NCBI GenBank assembly: GCA_012064385.1
Contig: QRDG01000853.1
Span: forward strand, 389,875-453,874
Length of the DNA stretch: 64,000 nt
Source: Puccinellia tenuiflora
Lineage: Eukaryota > Streptophyta > Magnoliopsida > Poales > Poaceae
Direction of reading: 5' to 3'
Shown here piece by piece: positions 1 through 12,452 of the stretch. The notes under the pieces were generated by a model. That model searched no databases. It saw only the letters and a list, made by a program, of their open reading frames with translations, and had not been told where the DNA came from. A program made the translations under genes and the position numbers. Every line of letters begins with the position of its first letter. Within the stretch, counting starts at the first letter, position 1.

Positions 1-1402
1 ACCAAATACTTTGCCCCCAACGGCGGAAAGGTTGTCAATCTTTCCGGTCTCGCAGAAAACAAAGCGGTTAATTGTATAGTGAAATAGATGAAATATGAAA
101 AGTGACCAGTGGAGTAATGATGATGAAAAGTAATGAATAAATATTGCAATTAATATAAAAAGATGGACCGGGGATCATGGGTTCACTAGTGGTGTCTCTC
201 AAGTAAATAGAACGATCATATGATGGGTAAACAAATTACAGCTGGGCAATTGACAAGATTATAACACAAACTTAATTTAGTGAACATGATAATATTTATG
301 GAGACATCACGACAATGAACAAAGACCGTTGAGTCCAACTGCATCTTTGTCTAAAAAGTCCACCGTGGGATCGCTATCCAGCCTGTCACCCATCGGTATT
401 AAGTTGCAAGCAACAGACATTTGCATTAAGTAAAGTGCATGAAGTAAAAAATACTAATATCAAAAGAGACATTAACACCACTGTTACCCTTAGTAGCAAT
501 AGCACACCCTCGCCCTTAGACGTTTCTGTCACTCGTGCCCAGGAACAAGAGGGGGCATGAACCCACTATCTAGCATAAATACTCTCTCTTGGAGATACAC
601 ACAATCACTTGGCCAAAGTAACTACGCACATCGGAGAGCATGCAAGAACATAAATCAACATATAAGAATCATGCACAATCTGATCATAACTTCATAATCC
701 ATCGGATCCCAGCAAACACATCACATAGTATTACAATAGTCGATCTAGATCATGTTAGGCAGCTCACAAGATCATAAACATGAAGCACAAGAGAGAGAGA
801 GACTACCATCTAGCTACTGCCATGGACCCAAGGTCCAAGGTGGGACTACTCACAAATCATCCTGGAGGAAGGCATGGCGATGAAGAGCCCTCCGGGATCG
901 ATCTCCCCTCCGGCAGGGTGCCAGGAACTGCTTCAGATTCACCCTCGATCTAGGGTTTGAGGTGACGGCGCGACGGGAAGTCTTATATGGAAAATAATTG
1001 CCGCCCCATCAAAATTAGGGATTATGTGATTTTATAGGCGTCGAAGGGGCTGAGGGGGTACCCCATGGGTAGGGGCGGGCCCCACCCACGGGTCCCCTGT
1101 GGGCCGCAGCAGGGGGCGCCCGTGGCCTGTGGGTGGCCCCTAAGGCTCCCCTTTGGTCTTCAGGTGTCTTATTTCGGATAAAAAATCTCCGTAAATTTTC
1201 GTCCAATTGCGAGAATATTTTTAGAAGTGATTTTCTGAAATACAAAAACAGCAAAAGCAGGGAACTGGCACTGGGCATCTTGTCAGTAGGTTAGTCCAAC
1301 CAAATGCATAAAAATGATGTGATATGATAATAAAAACATGTGACAACATCACAAAATTCGCATGGATCACTCAAAAATTATAGATATGTTTGACACGTAT
1401 CA
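1..1402 (-). repeat. Gypsy-type 3' LTR, reverse orientation, cut by the window edge
   Basis: Read on the minus strand the segment starts TGATACGTGTC at 1402 and runs as a long non-coding LTR to the left edge, where its other terminus is missing. Just outside it, at 1403-1417, the minus strand reads a polypurine tract (AAGCTTGGGGA) and then ~20 bp of internal sequence like that at 7083-7115. This identifies it as the 3' LTR of a minus-strand element. No coding sequence is credible: the 87-aa minus frame near 1015-1278 is simply LTR sequence. The family resembles the large Triticeae Gypsy LTRs; I do not name it. Confidence 0.75.
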
Positions 1403-1437
1403 ACATCCCCAAGCTTAACTCCTGCTCGTCATCGAGT
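1403..1437 (-). other. Polypurine tract and last bases of internal region of the reversed element
   Basis: Minus-strand sequence AAGCTTGGGGA abuts the LTR terminus and is preceded by a GACGAGCAGG block also found (as GACGAGTAGG) before the 3' LTR at 7119. The internal region is cut after about 35 bp, where sequence of a forward LTR begins. It is therefore a truncation or rearrangement junction, not a clean insertion. Confidence 0.65.
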
Positions 1438-2785
1438 AGCCCAAGAACAGCCCAATTGAAGGTCTGTAGCTCCAGGAATCCATGTTTTACTAAAGGCCAA
1501 ATATCTGCTTACAAGATTCCGAAAGTTGGTGACGTGATTGACTCAAACTCTGACAAAACTTGGAGGATTCGACCAAGCCACGACTTTGGGACCTCATTAA
1601 GGATATGAGGGGTCCCTAGGAAGGTTCTAGAGGTCCCCAAAAGCCATTGGATCAAGGATCCATCCATCAGAGTGGACGGGAAGCATTGTCTCCACCTATA
1701 TAAAGAAAGGAACCCTAGTTTTTGGGACAGCCACCAAAATCCACGAATTTGCCTCCCCCTTGGCCCTCGTCTACAAGGGCGAGGACTCCTCTACAGCACC
1801 AAGAAGTCATGGAGGAAGGGGGTTAGGGCGTGGCGCTCCCCCTTGGCCGGCCGGCCGCCGCCATGCGCCGCCGCCGCCGCCGACCGCCCGCGCCGCCTCC
1901 GCCTTGCCCTTTTTTCCATGGCCACCGCCTTCACCGCCATCTCCATTGCCAATTCCTCCATAGCTACTACGGTCCATTCTCTCACAAACCTCTGTAATCC
2001 CCTATGTAAACATGGTGTTTGATGCTACAAAATATTATCCTATGATTTATGTCATGTTTGTGTAGTTCCTTGTTGTCTTATGGTTGAGTTATTGAATATA
2101 TTTGGTTGATTCGAGTTGTATGTTGATATGGTACAGTCCTATGGTGCCCATTATATACTTATGAGCGCATGGATAACATCATAGGGTTTGTAGTATGTGA
2201 AGGAGGCCGGGGCGTAGGGCTGCCGGAGTGACAGAAACCCAAGCCCCATCCCGGTTTTTGACATTGTATGGGATAAAGAGGAGCTTATGATCTTAATGCT
2301 ATGGTTGGGTTTTTACCTTAATTAATATTAGTAGTTGCGGATGCTTGCTAATGTTCCAATCATATAGTACATGTTATCACAAGTAGTTGAGAACGTGTAT
2401 GCTTTGCCTCTCTCACATAGAAAACTGCATCGAAGACGATGAACCCAATAACTTCACTAATTAATTATGAACAATTCCGCCACGTCTTTCACCACTTTTC
2501 CACACTCATGGTTCTGTTATTTATGGTCTTTTAGTATACTTTATTGCTGCAGCAACTAACTTTTATCTTTTTGTTCTTTATTATATTGTAAAACTATCCT
2601 TTCATACCCGTTTTATTCCTATAGTTTTATTTCCTAGATAGAGCAAACGTTTGGTGTGCGTAGAGTTGTGTCAATGGTTGATAGAACTTCAGAGAATATT
2701 AATCCTACCTTTAGCTCCTCGTTGGGTTCGACACTCTTATTTATCAAAAAGTCTACACACGATCCCCTACACTTGTGGGTTATCA
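1438..2785 (+). repeat. 5' LTR, 5'-truncated
   Basis: It aligns with 7451-8792 at high identity, including shared exon-like GC-rich leader sequence (1840-1960 vs 7855-7975), and ends TATCA followed by the PBS. The first ~330 bp of the LTR are missing; homology starts exactly at 1438, at the join with the reversed element. Confidence 0.8.
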
Positions 2786-2795
2786 AGACCTTTTC

Positions 2796-2813
2796 TGGCG
2801 CCGTTGCCGGGGA
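2796..2813 (+). other. Primer-binding site
   Basis: TGGCGCCGTTGCCGGGGA lies 10 bp after the LTR end. It starts with the TGGCGCC typical of plant Gypsy elements and would prime minus-strand DNA synthesis from a host tRNA. Confidence 0.8.
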
Positions 2814-3159
2814 GGAATAGCGTGGGATGAATATTCTTGTGTGCACTTGTTTGCTTTATCTCTAAGTAATTTTTTACTTTCAGTTAATTTGTTTTCTATC
2901 TTAGTATGGATAGGGAATGCGTATTATAAAAAAATTAGTTTTACTTGTTATCTAAAACTTTTTCAAAAAGAGAAGTGATTGGAAAAAGGTGCAATGGTTA
3001 AGTGGGGGTCGACCTTGAACACTTGTGTTCATGCCTATGAAACCAAAGCAAATTTTTCCATGGAAGCTTCTCAGCTAAAAACATGTATATATTGTGTATA
3101 TACCACTGTAATATAAAAATAAAATGTATATATGTCCTTTAGTTTATTTATGATGCAAG

Positions 3160-5510
3160 TTTGTTGTTTTGCTGTCAAGAAATAGATTATGTGCGCCTGT
3201 TGCACGAAATTCCTAAAATCACCAGAATTTTATCTTTTTCTTATAATTTTTTACAGCAAGGCTTATACTTTTATCTAACTTTCATTAGTTTTCACTTTTC
3301 TGATTTGAGCTACGTAGGTGCCTCGTAAAAATCGATCTTTCCTGACTATTCAGTTTTAACAGATTTGTGTGTTTATTAAATATTGTACTTAGGGTTCAAA
3401 AGTTTCCTTAGTTTTTTTATGGACAGAGGAAATAATAAGAAACCTCGGTATTACAGTGGATAATGTTCAATAAACATTGTGAAATTTGCTAATGCTTGAA
3501 CATGAGTGGATTTTATTTAACAAGTACTAACCCTACTAATGAGTTTTGTGAAGTTTTATGTGGATATAGTCTAAAAGATCCAATCAATATGGTGATATGA
3601 GATGAACGAAAAGACGCAAGAGCTCAAGCTTGGGGATGCCCAGGTACACCCTCAAGAGAATATTCAAGAAGATTCAACCATCTAAGCTTGGGGATGCCCG
3701 AGGCATCCCTCCTTATTCATCAACGTATATTAGGTTGTCTCGTTCATGATCTATATTACTCATATTGTCCTTATATAATAATTGTATGCATGAGGACTTT
3801 TGCAAGAATTTTTATTCTGACAGCTATATTATTAAAATTTGCTTATGATGCTACTGAAAGTTATTATGAGAGAGGAAAACATAGTTCTAAATATCTCATA
3901 GTATTTAGTCTCCTCTCTTTATGTTGAAAGTTTTGAAGTTGCATTTGTTTTGCCCTCTTATGCTAGTCACATTATGTTTCAGTGATTTATTTTCTTACAA
4001 GATTCCTATGCATAGGAAGAGGGTTAGGTTTAAATGCGTATGATATTTTCTCCTTGATGCTCTCATTATTGTTTCAACTCTAAATCTTATGAGAGCATCA
4101 TTAAAATAAGTCTAGCTAAATGGCATTAAAGAAAAGCGCTCATGGGAGGCAACCCATTTTATTTTCACTTTCTGTTTATTTTTGTTTTTCTTTGTGTTTG
4201 GGTATTTTTTCCTCTATAGCAACTCCTTGTATCCTTTTTGTTTCAGTTTTTGTGCCAAGAATAGCCTCTAATGTGAGGAAAGTTAAATTTTTTAGTTGCT
4301 GTCAAGAAATAGATTTATGTCTGTAACCATACGACATTCTAAAAAATCACAGAACATGATATGGGTCTGCAAATTTTTGACAGTAAGCATCAGGGTTTTT
4401 TATAACTTTCATTAGTTTTAAGTTTTCTGATTTGAGGTGTCCCAGTATCCCGAAAAAAATCATCTTTACATTCTGCTATGTTTTGACAGATTCTGTCTTT
4501 GTTTTTACATTGCTTCTTTTACGGGCAAAGTGGAGTTCTTTTAATCCCGGAGCATCACTTAGATCTTTGTGTCAGTAGCTAATGTTTAGGAACAAGTTCA
4601 TTTAATTTGTTAAGTGAGAACTAAAGGTGGATTATTTTGTTTGAGAACTAACCCTCTAATGAAGTTTATTAGAAGTTTTGTGTGAATGAAGTTTTCAAGT
4701 ATTGAAGAGCGAGGTGATGAAGGAAGGGATAAAAGCTCAATATTGGGGAGGTTCCCATGGACCTCCTCTGAAATATACAAGAAGTCATAAGCGTCTAAGC
4801 TTGGGGATGCCCAAGGCATCCCCTTCTTCATCGACAATCATCAGTTTTCACCCGTGGTACTATATTTTTATTGCTTTACATATTATGTGCTATTCTTGGA
4901 GCGTCGGTTTGTTTTTACTTTCCGTTTGTTTTTGTTTTACCCTCTGGTCTTTTAGTTTTCCAAAAATAAAGTACCAAGTTTTACCCATTTGGTTTTAGTT
5001 GATGCATAATTAAAAAGTGGTTTTTCTGTTTTCAGTATTTGCTGTTCACTGTCCGATTTTTCATGTTTTACTGTAAGCTCTAAATATCACAATTTTTTTA
5101 CAGAGAAAGTATCAACTAATCCTCTGCACGCTCAAAAATTGGCAAAAATTTCAGAGACATTTAAGTTTACTTAAAAATTATGTTTTCCAGCTGCTGTTTT
5201 TCTGCACAGATTCTGACTTTTGTTGCAAAAGTGGCCTCTTTGCGTTTTCATTTGATTCTTTTTGGATCTCATCCATTATTTTAAAGTTGGCCACTTAAGC
5301 AACCTCCCTGTAACTTGAAAACAAAAAAAAAATTAGTTTAATGGCAGCACTTTGGAAATGTCATCTTTAGTATACTAATGTCTAATCGTAGAAAAAGAAT
5401 GGGAGAGTTTTTGTGTTGAAGTTTTTTCACAGGGAATCAAGGAACATCAAATTGAGAAATATCCAAGATTGGTCAAAACCATAAGCTTGGGTATGCCTTT
5501 GCATCCCTCT
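3160..5510 (+). repeat. Diverged repeated modules, each ending in a GGGATGCC/GGCATCCC hairpin
   Basis: Sequence from about 3171 (CTGTCAAGAAATAGATT...) recurs from about 4302 with the same order of landmarks: a TTTCATTAGTTTT run, a TTCTGATTTGAG run, a CAGATT run, then AAGCTTGGGGATGCCC. A third, more degenerate module follows to about 5508. The hairpins at 3691-3709 and 4804-4822 are perfect 8-bp inverted repeats with 3-nt loops (CGA and CAA); the third copy at 5483-5508 is imperfect. Spacing between modules is 1113 and 686 bp. No reading frame is conserved between copies, so a role at the RNA or DNA level is more likely than a protein. Confidence 0.6.
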
Positions 5511-6087
5511 ACATCAACAACCTCTCGGTTTGCAAACCTTCAAACTTTGTTTTTTGAACAACATAGAAACTTGCATAAACTTGGAGCGTTTGTATCTTTA
5601 TTTATTATCTATTATATCTTTGTGTTAGCATCATGCACCATCACAATAATGAGCTGATTGTTATATCTTTTATTTATACCCTTTCTGGAGAGTTGATTGG
5701 ACTTTTATTTGGTTGGTTAGTTATTTATTTAAACTTAAAAAATGTTGTGTGTATAATGTTGCTTCGTAGTTCATGTTTTCTTATGGTTAGTCTCAACTAG
5801 CTAAGAGGGTATAATATGTTATTTTGATGTTAACATGCGTTATTTTGTTCATAATGTGGTATGGTGAAGTGGGATCCTCCTCCAAAAGATTTATTCGGAT
5901 TTACTTGGCACATGTTCACACAAGTAAAGACTAAAAATACAGGCTGTTATGCCTTGACGGTTTACTGTGCTTAGAATTATAGTATCACTCATATGCTCTA
6001 TTCATTGATTAATTTTGTCGCAAAGCATGATTATGATAGTAGTGCTCTCGATCGGTCGCTCCCAGTTTTTTGCTCTCCTTCACCTGT

Positions 6088-6684
6088 ACTGAGTGGGAAC
6101 TCTGCTCGTGCATCCAATACCCTGAGCCAAAAAGTATTCCATGAGAGTCCACTATATCTTCCTACTTGTGGTATTTCCTTGCCAGTCCAACTAAATTTGT
6201 TAGGTGCTACCTTTAAATTATTCAAAATGCTCCTTTTTGTGCCTCTGTTTTTAAGCTCATGAGGGAGCAGTAGAGAGCTGGATATAACCTGTGACGAGCA
6301 AGGTCATTTCCCCCTTTTCACCTGGTGTTGATCGTTTACATCTTCACTTCAATCAACCCGAGAGCAGCTTAAGCAAAATATAAATATAACTCACCATTCT
6401 CCTCCGCGCAATGAAAATCTGAGAAATCAGCTCTAAACATTGGACAGTGGTGAAACCAAGGAGAAAGAGGAGCGTACTTGCTCCTCTAAAAACCAGCTAC
6501 TCTCACAAGTCTAAAAGCCTTGCTTGTTATGGGGACTAGATAGCTTCTCTGTTGTGAAATCGTTGACGAAAGCATGCATCTCTCAAAATAGTTTTACTTC
6601 CGTTTATAAAAATAAAAAGCTCTAGTATATGACTAATCTATGCTTCCCTCTGCAAATGGCCTTTCTTTTATATTTATGTTGAGT
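6088..6684 (+). repeat. Non-coding block shared with the autonomous Gypsy 3' UTR (copy A)
   Basis: This stretch matches 11853-12452. The core (6261-6579) differs from its partner by roughly a dozen bases in 320 by hand alignment, while flanks are much more diverged. It contains a perfect 8-bp stem with a 6-nt loop (6466-6487, AGAGGAGC/GCTCCTCT) kept unchanged in the partner. Stops interrupt all frames, so conservation is not of a protein. Confidence 0.75.
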
Positions 6685-7118
6685 CGTCACCCTTCTTTGA
6701 GCACCATCTTATAGAGCATTACTATCATTCTGAGTATAATGTGCTTTGTCCCAAAGTTTTAATGATTGGAGCATGTTTGAGATACTCTCTCAATTCTGAA
6801 AACTTTACATCTAATCCCCGTTTAATATCTCAAGAGGTTCCCGGCATTTATGTTTTGCCCTACAAAAGGGGCAAGCGAGGGACCACTATAACATGCTTTA
6901 TTATGATCACTATAATCTTGTTAATGTTTATAATTTCATATTATTAACTCCTAGTTTGTTGTTATCTTTTCATTAGCTAACATAATTGCTTAAGTTTTAT
7001 TATCTATATAGCATTTGTCATGCATTTATTGAAGACATAATCCTTGCATTCAACATCAAAAATTATTTTGTTACCATTTACCTACTAGAGGACGAGTAGG
7101 AATTAAGCTTTGGGATGT

Positions 7119-8792
7119 TGATACGTGTCAAACGTATCTATAGTTTTTGATTGTTTCATGCCACTTTTTATACTTTTGACACTTGTTTTCATACTAAGTT
7201 TGATTTAATTTGACTAACCTATTAATAGTTGCAAAAGTGCACAATGTTCTTGTTTTACACTTTGATGTGTAGGAATCATTTGGGAATTGGCAAAAACGTA
7301 AAAGGAGCCTTGTTGGAGGTGGACTCTGACTTTCCTGAAATCTATCCTCCTCACAGATTTCCGAGATTGACAGTTTGAGACCAGACTACGACATCAACTG
7401 AAAATCAATTTGCCTGCAACGTTGTGGGAAATTTCCATATATTTCATTTAAGCCCAAGAACATCCCAATCGGAGGTCCGTAGCTCCGGTAATCCCCGTTT
7501 TACTGAAGGCCAAATATCTGATTACGGGATTCCGAAAGTTGGTGACGTGATTGACTCCAACTCTTACCAAACTTGGAGGATTCGACCAAGCCACGACTTT
7601 GGGACCTCATTAAGGATATGAGGGGTCCCTAGGAAGGTTCTAGAGGTGCCCAAGAGCCATTGGATCAAGGGGCCATCCATCGGAGTGGCCGGGAAGCATT
7701 GTCTCCACCTATATAAAGAGGGAAAACCCTAGTTTTGGGGACAGCCACCAAAAGCCATGAATTTTCCTCCCCCTTGGCCCTCATCTACAAGGGGGAGAGC
7801 TCCTCTACAGCACCAAGAAGTCATGGAGGAATGGGTTTAGGGGGCGGCGCTCCCCGTTGGCCGGCCGGCCACCGCCATGCGCCGCCGCCGGTCGCCCGCG
7901 CCGCCTCCGCCTTGCCCTTTCCTCCATAGCCGCCGCCTTCACCGCCATCTCCATCGCCGATTCCTCCATAGCTACAGCGGTCCATTCTCTCACAAACCTC
8001 TGTAATCCCCTATGTAAACATGGTGTTTGATGCTACAAAATATTATTCTATGATTTATGTCATGTTTGTGTAGTTCCTTGTTTTCTTATGGTTGAGTTAT
8101 TGATTATATTTGGTTGATTCGAGTTGTATGTTGATATGTTACAGTCCTATGGTGCCCATTATATACTTATGCACGCATGGATAACATCATAGGGTTTGTA
8201 GTATGTGAAGGAGGCCGGGGGGGAGGGCTGCCAGAGTGACAGAAACCAAAGCCCCATCCCGGTTTTTGACATTGTATGGGATAAAGAGGACCTTATGATC
8301 TTAATGCTATGGTTGGGTTTTTACCTTAATGAATGTTAGTAGTTGTGGATGCTTGTTAATGTTCCAATCATATAGTACATGTAATCACAAGTAGTTGAGA
8401 ACGTGTATGTGTTGACTCTCTCACATAGAAAACTGCATCGAAGACGATGAACCGAATAACTTCACTAATTATTTATGAACAATTCCGCCACGCCTTCCAC
8501 CACTTTTTCACACTCATGGTTCTGTTATTTATGGATTTTTAGTATACTTTATTGCTGCAGCAACAAACTTTTATCTTTTTGTTCTTTATTATATTGCGAA
8601 ACTATCCTTTCATACCCGTTTTATTCCAATAGTTTTATTTCCTAGATAGAGCAAATGTTTGGTGTGCATAGAGTTGTGTCAATGGTCGATAGAACTTGAG
8701 AGAATATTAATCCTACCTTTAGCTCCTCGTTGGGTTCGACACTCTTATTTATCGAAAGTCTACACACGATCGCCTACATGTGTGGGTTATCA
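7119..8792 (+). repeat. 3' LTR, full length (about 1.67 kb)
   Basis: It starts TGATACGTGTC directly after a purine-rich AAGCTTTGGGATGT and ends GGGTTATCA, giving terminal TGATA/TATCA. From 7451 on it matches the 5' LTR. The base after its end (8793) continues an unrelated Gypsy pol reading frame. Confidence 0.85.
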
Positions 8793-10445
8793 TTATGCAA
8801 CTACTGAAAAGGAATTTTTAGCAGTTGTTTTTGCTTGTGATAAGTTTAGACAATACATTGTAGATTCCAAAGTAACTATTCATAAAGATCATGCTGCAAT
8901 TAAGTACCTTATGGAAAAGAAAGATGCTAAGCCTAGGCTTATTAGATGGGTGCTTTTGCTGCAAGAGATTGATTTGCATATTGTTGATAGAAAAGGTGCA
9001 GATAATCCTATAGATGATAATTTGTCTAGAATGGAAAATATACCTCATGATCCTATCCCTTTAAATGATAGTTTCCCTGATGAACAACTTGCTATCGTTA
9101 AGGTAACCTCTCATGACACTCCTTGGTTTGCTGATTATGCTAACTTTATTGTCTCAAAATTTTTGCCTCCAAGTTTTACTTATGAACAAAAAAGGAAATT
9201 CTTCCATGACTTGAGGCACTACTTTTGGGATGACCCACATTTATACAAGGCGGGGGTTGATGGAATTTTGAGTAGATGTATTCCTGAGCATGAACAGGAG
9301 GAAGTGTTGAGGAAGTGCCACAATAGTGGTTATGGAGGACATCATGCAGGAGAAAGGACTGCATATAAGGTTCTTCAATCGGGTTTTTATTGGCCTACTT
9401 TATTTAAGGATGCTAAAAGGTTTGTTTCGTCTTGTGATGAGTGTCAAAGGGTTGGTAACATTAGTCGACGTAATGAAATGCCTATGAATTATTCTCTTGT
9501 TATTGAACCTTTTGATTGTTAGGGATTTGATTTTATGGGTCCTTTCCCCACTTCACATGGCAATACTCACATCCTTGTTGATGTAGACTATGTTACTAAA
9601 TGGGTAGAAGCAATACCAACTAAAAGTGTTGATCATAAGACCTCCCTAAAAATGGTTAAAGAAGTTATTTTCCCTAGGTTTGGTGTGCCTAGATATCTTA
9701 TGACTGATGGAGAGTCCCATTTTATTCATGGTGCTTTTAGAAAGGTTTTAGCTAAATATGATATTAATCACAGAGTTTCTTGCCTTATCACCCTCAAACT
9801 AGTGGGCAAGTTGAGTTAACTAATAGAGAGATTAAGCTAATCTTGCAAAAGACCGTTAACAAGTCTAGGAAGAATTGGTCTAAGAAACTTAATGATACTC
9901 TATGGGCTTATAGAACTGCTTATAAAAATCCTATGGGCATATCTCCTTATAAAATAGTTTATGGGAAGGCATGTCATTTCCCTCTTGAATTAGAACATAA
10001 AGCTTATTGGGCTGTTAGACAACTTAATTCTGATCCTTCTCTTGCCGATAAAACTAGATTGCTTAAATTAAATTCTTTAGAAGAGTGGAGAAATGAAGCT
10101 CATGAGAATGCTTGTTTGTTTAAGGAAAAAGTAAGAGATGGCATGATAAGAGAATTTAATGTTCGTGACAAAGTGCTTTTGTATAGGTCTCGTGTCAGAT
10201 TTTTTGCAGGCAAATTGCTCTCTAAATGGGAAGGACCATTCATCATTGAGGAAGTTTATCGTTCCGGTGCTATAAATATTAATAGTCTTGACGGAGACAA
10301 GTCTCAAGTGGTGAATGGTTAGCGACTCAAGCACTATATCTCCGGTAACCCTTTGGAGAAAGATGCGGATGTTATTCAAGTAGTCTCTCCGGAAGAATTT
10401 ATTGAAACCAAATACCGAAAGACTCCAGAGTCAGAAAACGAATAG
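8793..10445 (+). pseudogene. Gypsy pol fragment: RNase H, integrase and C-terminal part (decayed)
   Basis: The frame opens in the RNase H end (ATTEKEFLAVVFACDKFRQY, then a Ser-Arg-Met tail). It continues with the HHCC zinc finger of integrase (HxxxxGYGGHH...CDECQ, about 9325-9450), the integrase core (DFMGPFP, first catalytic D near 9532; TDGESH near 9706; QVELTN carrying the E near 9810) and a basic C-terminus ending near 10445. Breaks: TGG to TAG at 9520-9522, a one-base loss near 9780 just before the PYHPQTSGQVE motif, and probably CAG to TAG at 10321. RT, protease and gag are missing because the element 1438-8792 sits at the left. This is the relic of an autonomous Gypsy element of the Athila/Sabrina-like kind; the lineage is an inference. 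Confidence 0.9.
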
Positions 10446-10782
10446 GTAACTGTTTCGGCAAGAAATGTGCCTCGAAAAGTTTCAGAAAATTTATATTATT
10501 TATTTTTAGAAAATTAGGAAAATTCGGAGACCGAACGGAGTACGAGACGGAGTCCAGGAGGCAGGGACGATCCTCTGCCGTGGCCCCACCCTAGTCCGCG
10601 GGTGGGACCCACCCCTAGCCCATGGACATCGCCTCCGACTCTGGCTAGTCTCGTAGCCTTCCTTTTATTGCAAAAATCTCAACAATATTTTTCCCCGAAT
10701 TTTTCGAGGAGCGTATCCTGTGTTTTTCGTCGTGTTTTCATTCCAAGTTTTTCTGGGCAGGGTCTCGAAATTCTCCACCTAG

Positions 10783-11254
10783 ATGTCTTCTGGCGGGTCT
10801 AGTGGGGAAGATTACGTAGCAAGGCGCCTTCGTCAGATCCAGCAGGACATCAACCGCGGGAACTTCATGAACTGGGCGACCGATGAGGAGAAGGCCGCCA
10901 GGAGGGCGGAGCTGGAGCACAACGTGCGAGAAGAAGTGAGAAGGGCAGCATCACGTCGGCCGGGAGGAAGGACTGGGAACCCAAGGCCAGGCAATCCTAC
11001 TTTTGTGGGATCTATTAACCCTCAACGTGCTTATTCTCATGATGTTCCAGGAACAGTGCCACAGCAGCAGGACCCCCACATTGCTCCATTGTTGGCCGAG
11101 GCTCATAGAGTGACTGATTAGTTCTGCGAGCAGTTTCGTTGCTTGAAAGCGGAGGTTGCAATATTGGAGGCGGAGAATCTCGAGCTCCGCCGACGTCTGC
11201 AGTATTTTCTGACACCCCTCAATATAGTACCACCGTCTCCTCCGAGGGAGTGAT
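10783..11254 (+). pseudogene. Small ORF downstream of pol in the autonomous Gypsy element
   Basis: An ATG opens a 112-residue frame, hydrophilic and rich in Arg and Glu (around residues 10-65). It is stopped by TAG at 11119-11121, after which the same frame runs about 43 more codons as a heptad-like Leu/Ile/Glu stretch (LKAEVAILEAENLELRRRL) before a TGA near 11254. Read together this is a ~155-aa helical, coiled-coil-prone protein in the place where Athila-type elements carry an extra 3' ORF. It has no signal peptide or membrane segment, so it is not env-like in composition. The only visible break is the TAG. Function unknown. Confidence 0.5.
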
Positions 11255-11852
11255 TCGCCTATTGGGTAACGACACCCCCTTGGCTTGTTCCAAGCTTGGG
11301 GGAGTGCCCCGGTATCTTTATCTTTTATCTTTTATTTTCTTAGTCATGTGAGTCATATCATGAGTAGAGAAGTTATCTTGTAGTATGGTTTTGCTATGTG
11401 TCTTGTCACTCCTTGTAAGTTCTTTGTATCCGTTGGTGTGTGGTTTTCTATAATGGAATATAAATGAGAAGTATCTTTTATTCGTCTGCACTTTATATTT
11501 TATTATGGCAATCTCTCTCATCTGCTGGTCTTGTGGTAAGTGATGATTTGACATTGGGTGCATGAGTAGAAGTTCATTCAGTACTGGTAAGCATGATTTT
11601 GTTTATCTTGCAATAATTACCTTGATGTTTGAGTAGAGAAGAGGAATTTAATTGCAAATATACTATCTTTTATATCTTACATGCTTGTGAACCCTCTAGC
11701 TTGCATACTTTTGTATTAGATTTATTACTGATAGTGATGATAAGCTTTATGTTGTATGTTTGGCATATTGTTCTAGATAGCATATTTGGTTTACATCTCT
11801 CGACACTGTATATTTGCTTCAAATACCTTCTTTGCTAAGCCCAAAAATTCAT

Positions 11853-12452
11853 ACTGAGTGTATGGTTCATTCGTGCATCCAAATTCCAAAGCAAAACTAT
11901 CTCGCCATCTGAGTCCGCCATATCTACCTATGCATGGTATTTCTTGCCATTCCAAGTAAATTTGTCATGTGCTATCTTTAAAAATTCAAAATACTCCTTT
12001 TTGTGCCTCTATTTTGTAAGCTCATGAGGGAGCAGTAGAGAGCTGGATATAACCTGTGACGAGCAAGGTCATTTCCCCCCTTTTCACCCGGTGTCGATGG
12101 ATTACGTCTTTACTTGAATCAACCCGAGAGCAGCTTAAGCAAAATATAGATATAACTCACCATTCTCCTCCGCGCAATGAAAATCTGAGAAATCAGCTCT
12201 AAACATTGGATAGTGGTGAAACCAAGGAGAAAGAGGAGCGTACTTGCTCCTCTAAAAACCAGCTGCTCTCACAAGTCTAAAAGCCTTGCTTGTTATGGGG
12301 GACTAGATAGCTTCTCTGTTGTGAAATCGTTGACGAAAGCATGCATTTCTCAAAATCTTCTTACTTCTGTTTCATAAAATAAAAAGCTCTAGCACATGAC
12401 TAATCCCTGCTTCCCTCTGCGAAGGGTCTTTCTTTTACTTTTAATGTTGAGT
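11853..12452 (+). repeat. Non-coding block shared with the non-autonomous element (copy B)
   Basis: Partner of 6088-6684; the core is 12026-12346. The hairpin AGAGGAGC/GCTCCTCT with loop GTACTT is at 12232-12253. It lies between the small 3' ORF and the PPT of the coding element, the same relative place as in the non-coding element. Confidence 0.75.

Larger units (their letters stand above)
1438..8792 (+). mobile_element. Non-autonomous Gypsy-like LTR element without gag or pol
   Basis: Two LTR copies (1438-2785, 7119-8792) in the same orientation flank about 4.3 kb that has a canonical PBS at its left end and a PPT-like GGA/AAGCTTTGGGA at its right end. The internal region has only short ORFs, none resembling gag, protease, RT or integrase. 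The 5' LTR lacks the first ~330 bp present in the 3' LTR. To the right the element abuts the RNase H part of another Gypsy pol, so it inserted inside that element. The left target half is lost, so no target duplication can be read. Such an element would depend on proteins from an autonomous partner. Confidence 0.8.
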
